From Desulfobacterales bacterium (GTDB lineage: Bacteria; Desulfobacterota; Desulfobacteria; Desulfobacterales; RPRI01): a DNA stretch of 7,248 nt. Under the pieces are notes generated by a model. The model made no database searches. It was not told where the DNA came from and worked only from the letters and a program-made list of their open reading frames with translations. This document shows, piece after piece, positions 5,979 through 7,248 of this stretch. Made by a program: the position numbers and the translations under genes. The DNA lies in assembly GCA_030689795.1 (NCBI GenBank), contig JAUYEO010000313.1, positions 1 through 7,248 of the forward strand. The letters run 5' to 3'. Numbering within the stretch: position 1 is the first letter of the stretch; every line of letters begins with the position of its first letter.

Positions 5979-7164
5979 GAACTTTCTTCAATATATCCGC
6001 AGGTATTTCTCCCAGATATAATTTGCCGTTTATCATGTAAGCGGGAGTACCTGTAATCCCGGCTTTCAAACCATCTTTGATATCTATCCACAGAACACGC
6101 CTTATACCGTTGTCATATCTGGATAATGCAAGCTTTCTGTTATCAAGACCGATCTTTTCGGCTAACTCATTTATATCAATCTTATCACCGCTTATATCAA
6201 TTCCAAAAAGCATATCATTCATCTCCCAGAATTTTCCCTCCTTCGCCGCATAGATAGAAAGAAGGGACATGTCACCCGATCCTACATGAAAAGGCTCCTT
6301 TACGATCGGATTATATTTATGATCCATAGGATAGTGGCGGTGAATAAGCCTGATTTTTTCAGGATTTTTTTCAACAAACCGGCGGAGAAAAAAATGCATC
6401 TTTCTGCACTGGAAACAGAGATAATCAGTAAACTCGGTTATTACAATTTCGGGGTTTTCAGACCCGCCAATCCAGGGGTGGCCATCTTCCGTCATTCCCT
6501 TCGGAATATTCGCCGAAAGAGGCGGTGGTGAAAGATTCCAGTAAGCAGGGAAATAAACAAAGGCGGACATAACAAGAACTGCGTATGGAGCAAATAAGGA
6601 GAAGGATAATCTTCTTTTATTGAAAACAAATTTAATATCCTGCATGAACCCTTCAATTATTCCCTCCTTTTCTCCGAACCGGCGCGTTATCAGCCACGAG
6701 TAAAAGAGAAGAAGAAAATTTATCCCGTAGCTTAGAATGCACATTATGCAGTAGCTGCGGATATAAAGGGTCGAAATTACGGCAAAGATAATACTGATAA
6801 CGCTGAATACGAGCGATATCGTAAAAATAAGCGGCCACATCCTCTTTTTACAGGCGGAAGCGCTGAAAGCAAAGGGCAAAAGCAGAAAGCAAAATAAATA
6901 CCCGACCACACCCCAAACCGCTACCGGAACACCGAGGAAAATAGAATAAGGACTCTGGGAAACCGTATCGCAGTTAATTGCCTTTGATATTGCACAGAAG
7001 CTTTCGTACCCGATATCCGTATAAACAAGGTAATGGTGCACCGAAAGATAAATGGAGTCGGCAAGACCGGCAAACAATAAAAAAGCTATAGTCCCGGAGT
7101 AAACAGGAAACGGAAAAGGTTTTATATCGCATCTTTTTGAAATTATTGTGTTTATCAATTTCAC
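5947..7164 (-). CDS. VKOR-family quinone-linked oxidase fused to a DsbA-like thioredoxin domain
   Basis: This 405-residue inner-membrane protein should form disulfide bonds in exported proteins. Residues about 20-160 are a four-helix VKOR domain: helix 1 about 20-45, loop cysteines C57 and C65, the S-x-F-x-G-x-P motif (74-80), and active site CIMC (C139, C142) at the start of helix 4. A fifth membrane segment (about 187-206) anchors a periplasmic thioredoxin-fold domain (about 225-396) with active site CFQC (C250, C253) after EFTDYL and the cis-proline loop GTPAY (P374). By analogy with known VKOR-Trx fusions, the DsbA-like domain oxidises substrates and passes electrons through the VKOR cysteines to quinone. 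The start is GTG at 7164; an in-frame stop at 7198-7200 and no other ATG/GTG/TTG between them leave no better choice, though no ribosome-binding site is visible. The last nine residues, NYSATDSHR, lie in the palindromic element and look like an added tail; the family fold is complete before them. Confidence 0.92.
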   Translation of the reverse strand: MKLINTIISKRCDIKPFPFPVYSGTIAFLLFAGLADSIYLSVHHYLVYTDIGYESFCAISKAINCDTVSQSPYSIFLGVPVAVWGVVGYLFCFLLLPFAFSASACKKRMWPLIFTISLVFSVISIIFAVISTLYIRSYCIMCILSYGINFLLLFYSWLITRRFGEKEGIIEGFMQDIKFVFNKRRLSFSLFAPYAVLVMSAFVYFPAYWNLSPPPLSANIPKGMTEDGHPWIGGSENPEIVITEFTDYLCFQCRKMHFFLRRFVEKNPEKIRLIHRHYPMDHKYNPIVKEPFHVGSGDMSLLSIYAAKEGKFWEMNDMLFGIDISGDKIDINELAEKIGLDNRKLALSRYDNGIRRVLWIDIKDGLKAGITGTPAYMINGKLYLGEIPADILKKVRNYSATDSHR

Positions 7165-7248
7165 AGTTTTATAAAAGATTTGATCTTTGCTTTTTTTTTA
7201 ACCGGATGCAACGAACAAGCTCAGCAGCGCCGCTTTTTAACGTCGGCT
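7165..7248 (-). other. Right-edge leader or tail of an upstream gene
   Basis: These 84 bases hold no complete gene. On the minus strand one frame is open from the edge to a TAA at 7171-7169, which would end an upstream protein (…SGAAELVRCIRLKKKQRSNLL) four bases before the GTG of the VKOR gene, a spacing usual in operons. I do not recognise this peptide. The outer part (7201-7248) is clearly richer in G+C than the rest of the window, then comes an A9 run (7191-7199) and a weak inverted repeat AAAGAT/ATCTTT (7174-7188). No promoter with both boxes stands out. Confidence 0.3.

Noticed and set aside
7174..7199. AAAGAT/ATCTTT hairpin followed by T9 on the plus strand as a terminator
   Set aside because: The stem is 6 bp with one G-C pair and a 3-nt loop, and no plus-strand gene precedes it.
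7201..7248. Integron attC-like site at the right edge
   Set aside because: The GTT-containing motifs do not fit the paired core sites, and the sequence is cut by the window, so the idea cannot be supported.

Overview
The window is an AT-rich piece of bacterial chromosome in which every gene I can support lies on the minus strand, so the cluster reads from right to left. It holds four complete genes and one gene that runs off the left edge. Family resemblance (a membrane enzyme with a C-terminal TPR array, a VKOR fused to a DsbA-like domain, and dispersed ATCTGTG-type repeats) suggests an anaerobic Desulfobacterota (former Deltaproteobacteria), perhaps Desulfobacterales. That placement is inference from memory of similar proteins; no rRNA or marker gene is present to prove it.

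In transcription order: 7165-7248 is a short leader or the tail of an upstream gene; 7164-5947 encodes a VKOR/DsbA-like disulfide-forming fusion; 5950-4154 encodes a multi-pass GT-C-type (GT39/ArnT-like) glycosyltransferase; 4092-2644 encodes a fusion of a SAM methyltransferase and a family 2 (DPM1-like) glycosyltransferase; 2647-1835 encodes a second SAM methyltransferase; and 1857-1 encodes a membrane protein with a GT-C/TMTC-like domain followed by at least five TPRs, cut by the window edge. Three of the four junctions are overlaps (4, 4 and 23 nt), so the genes look co-transcribed and translationally coupled. The only real gap, 4093-4153, carries a hairpin followed by a T-run that could split the cluster into two units or attenuate it.

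A plausible joint role is a cell-envelope glycosylation module. The family 2 domain would charge a polyprenyl-phosphate carrier with a sugar, the two GT-C membrane proteins would use that lipid-linked sugar on the periplasmic side, the methyltransferases would decorate the sugar or lipid, and the VKOR/DsbA protein would form disulfides in exported proteins. No substrate can be read from the sequence.

The most unusual feature is a 136-bp palindromic element (5843-5978) with 18/20-matching terminal inverted repeats, two internal hairpins and a triplicated 10-bp ATCTGYG motif. It sits exactly on the overlap of the VKOR and GT-C genes and appears to supply the C-terminal tail of the first protein, the stop codon, and the start codon and first ~36 residues of the second, much as the Rickettsia palindromic elements add protein segments.
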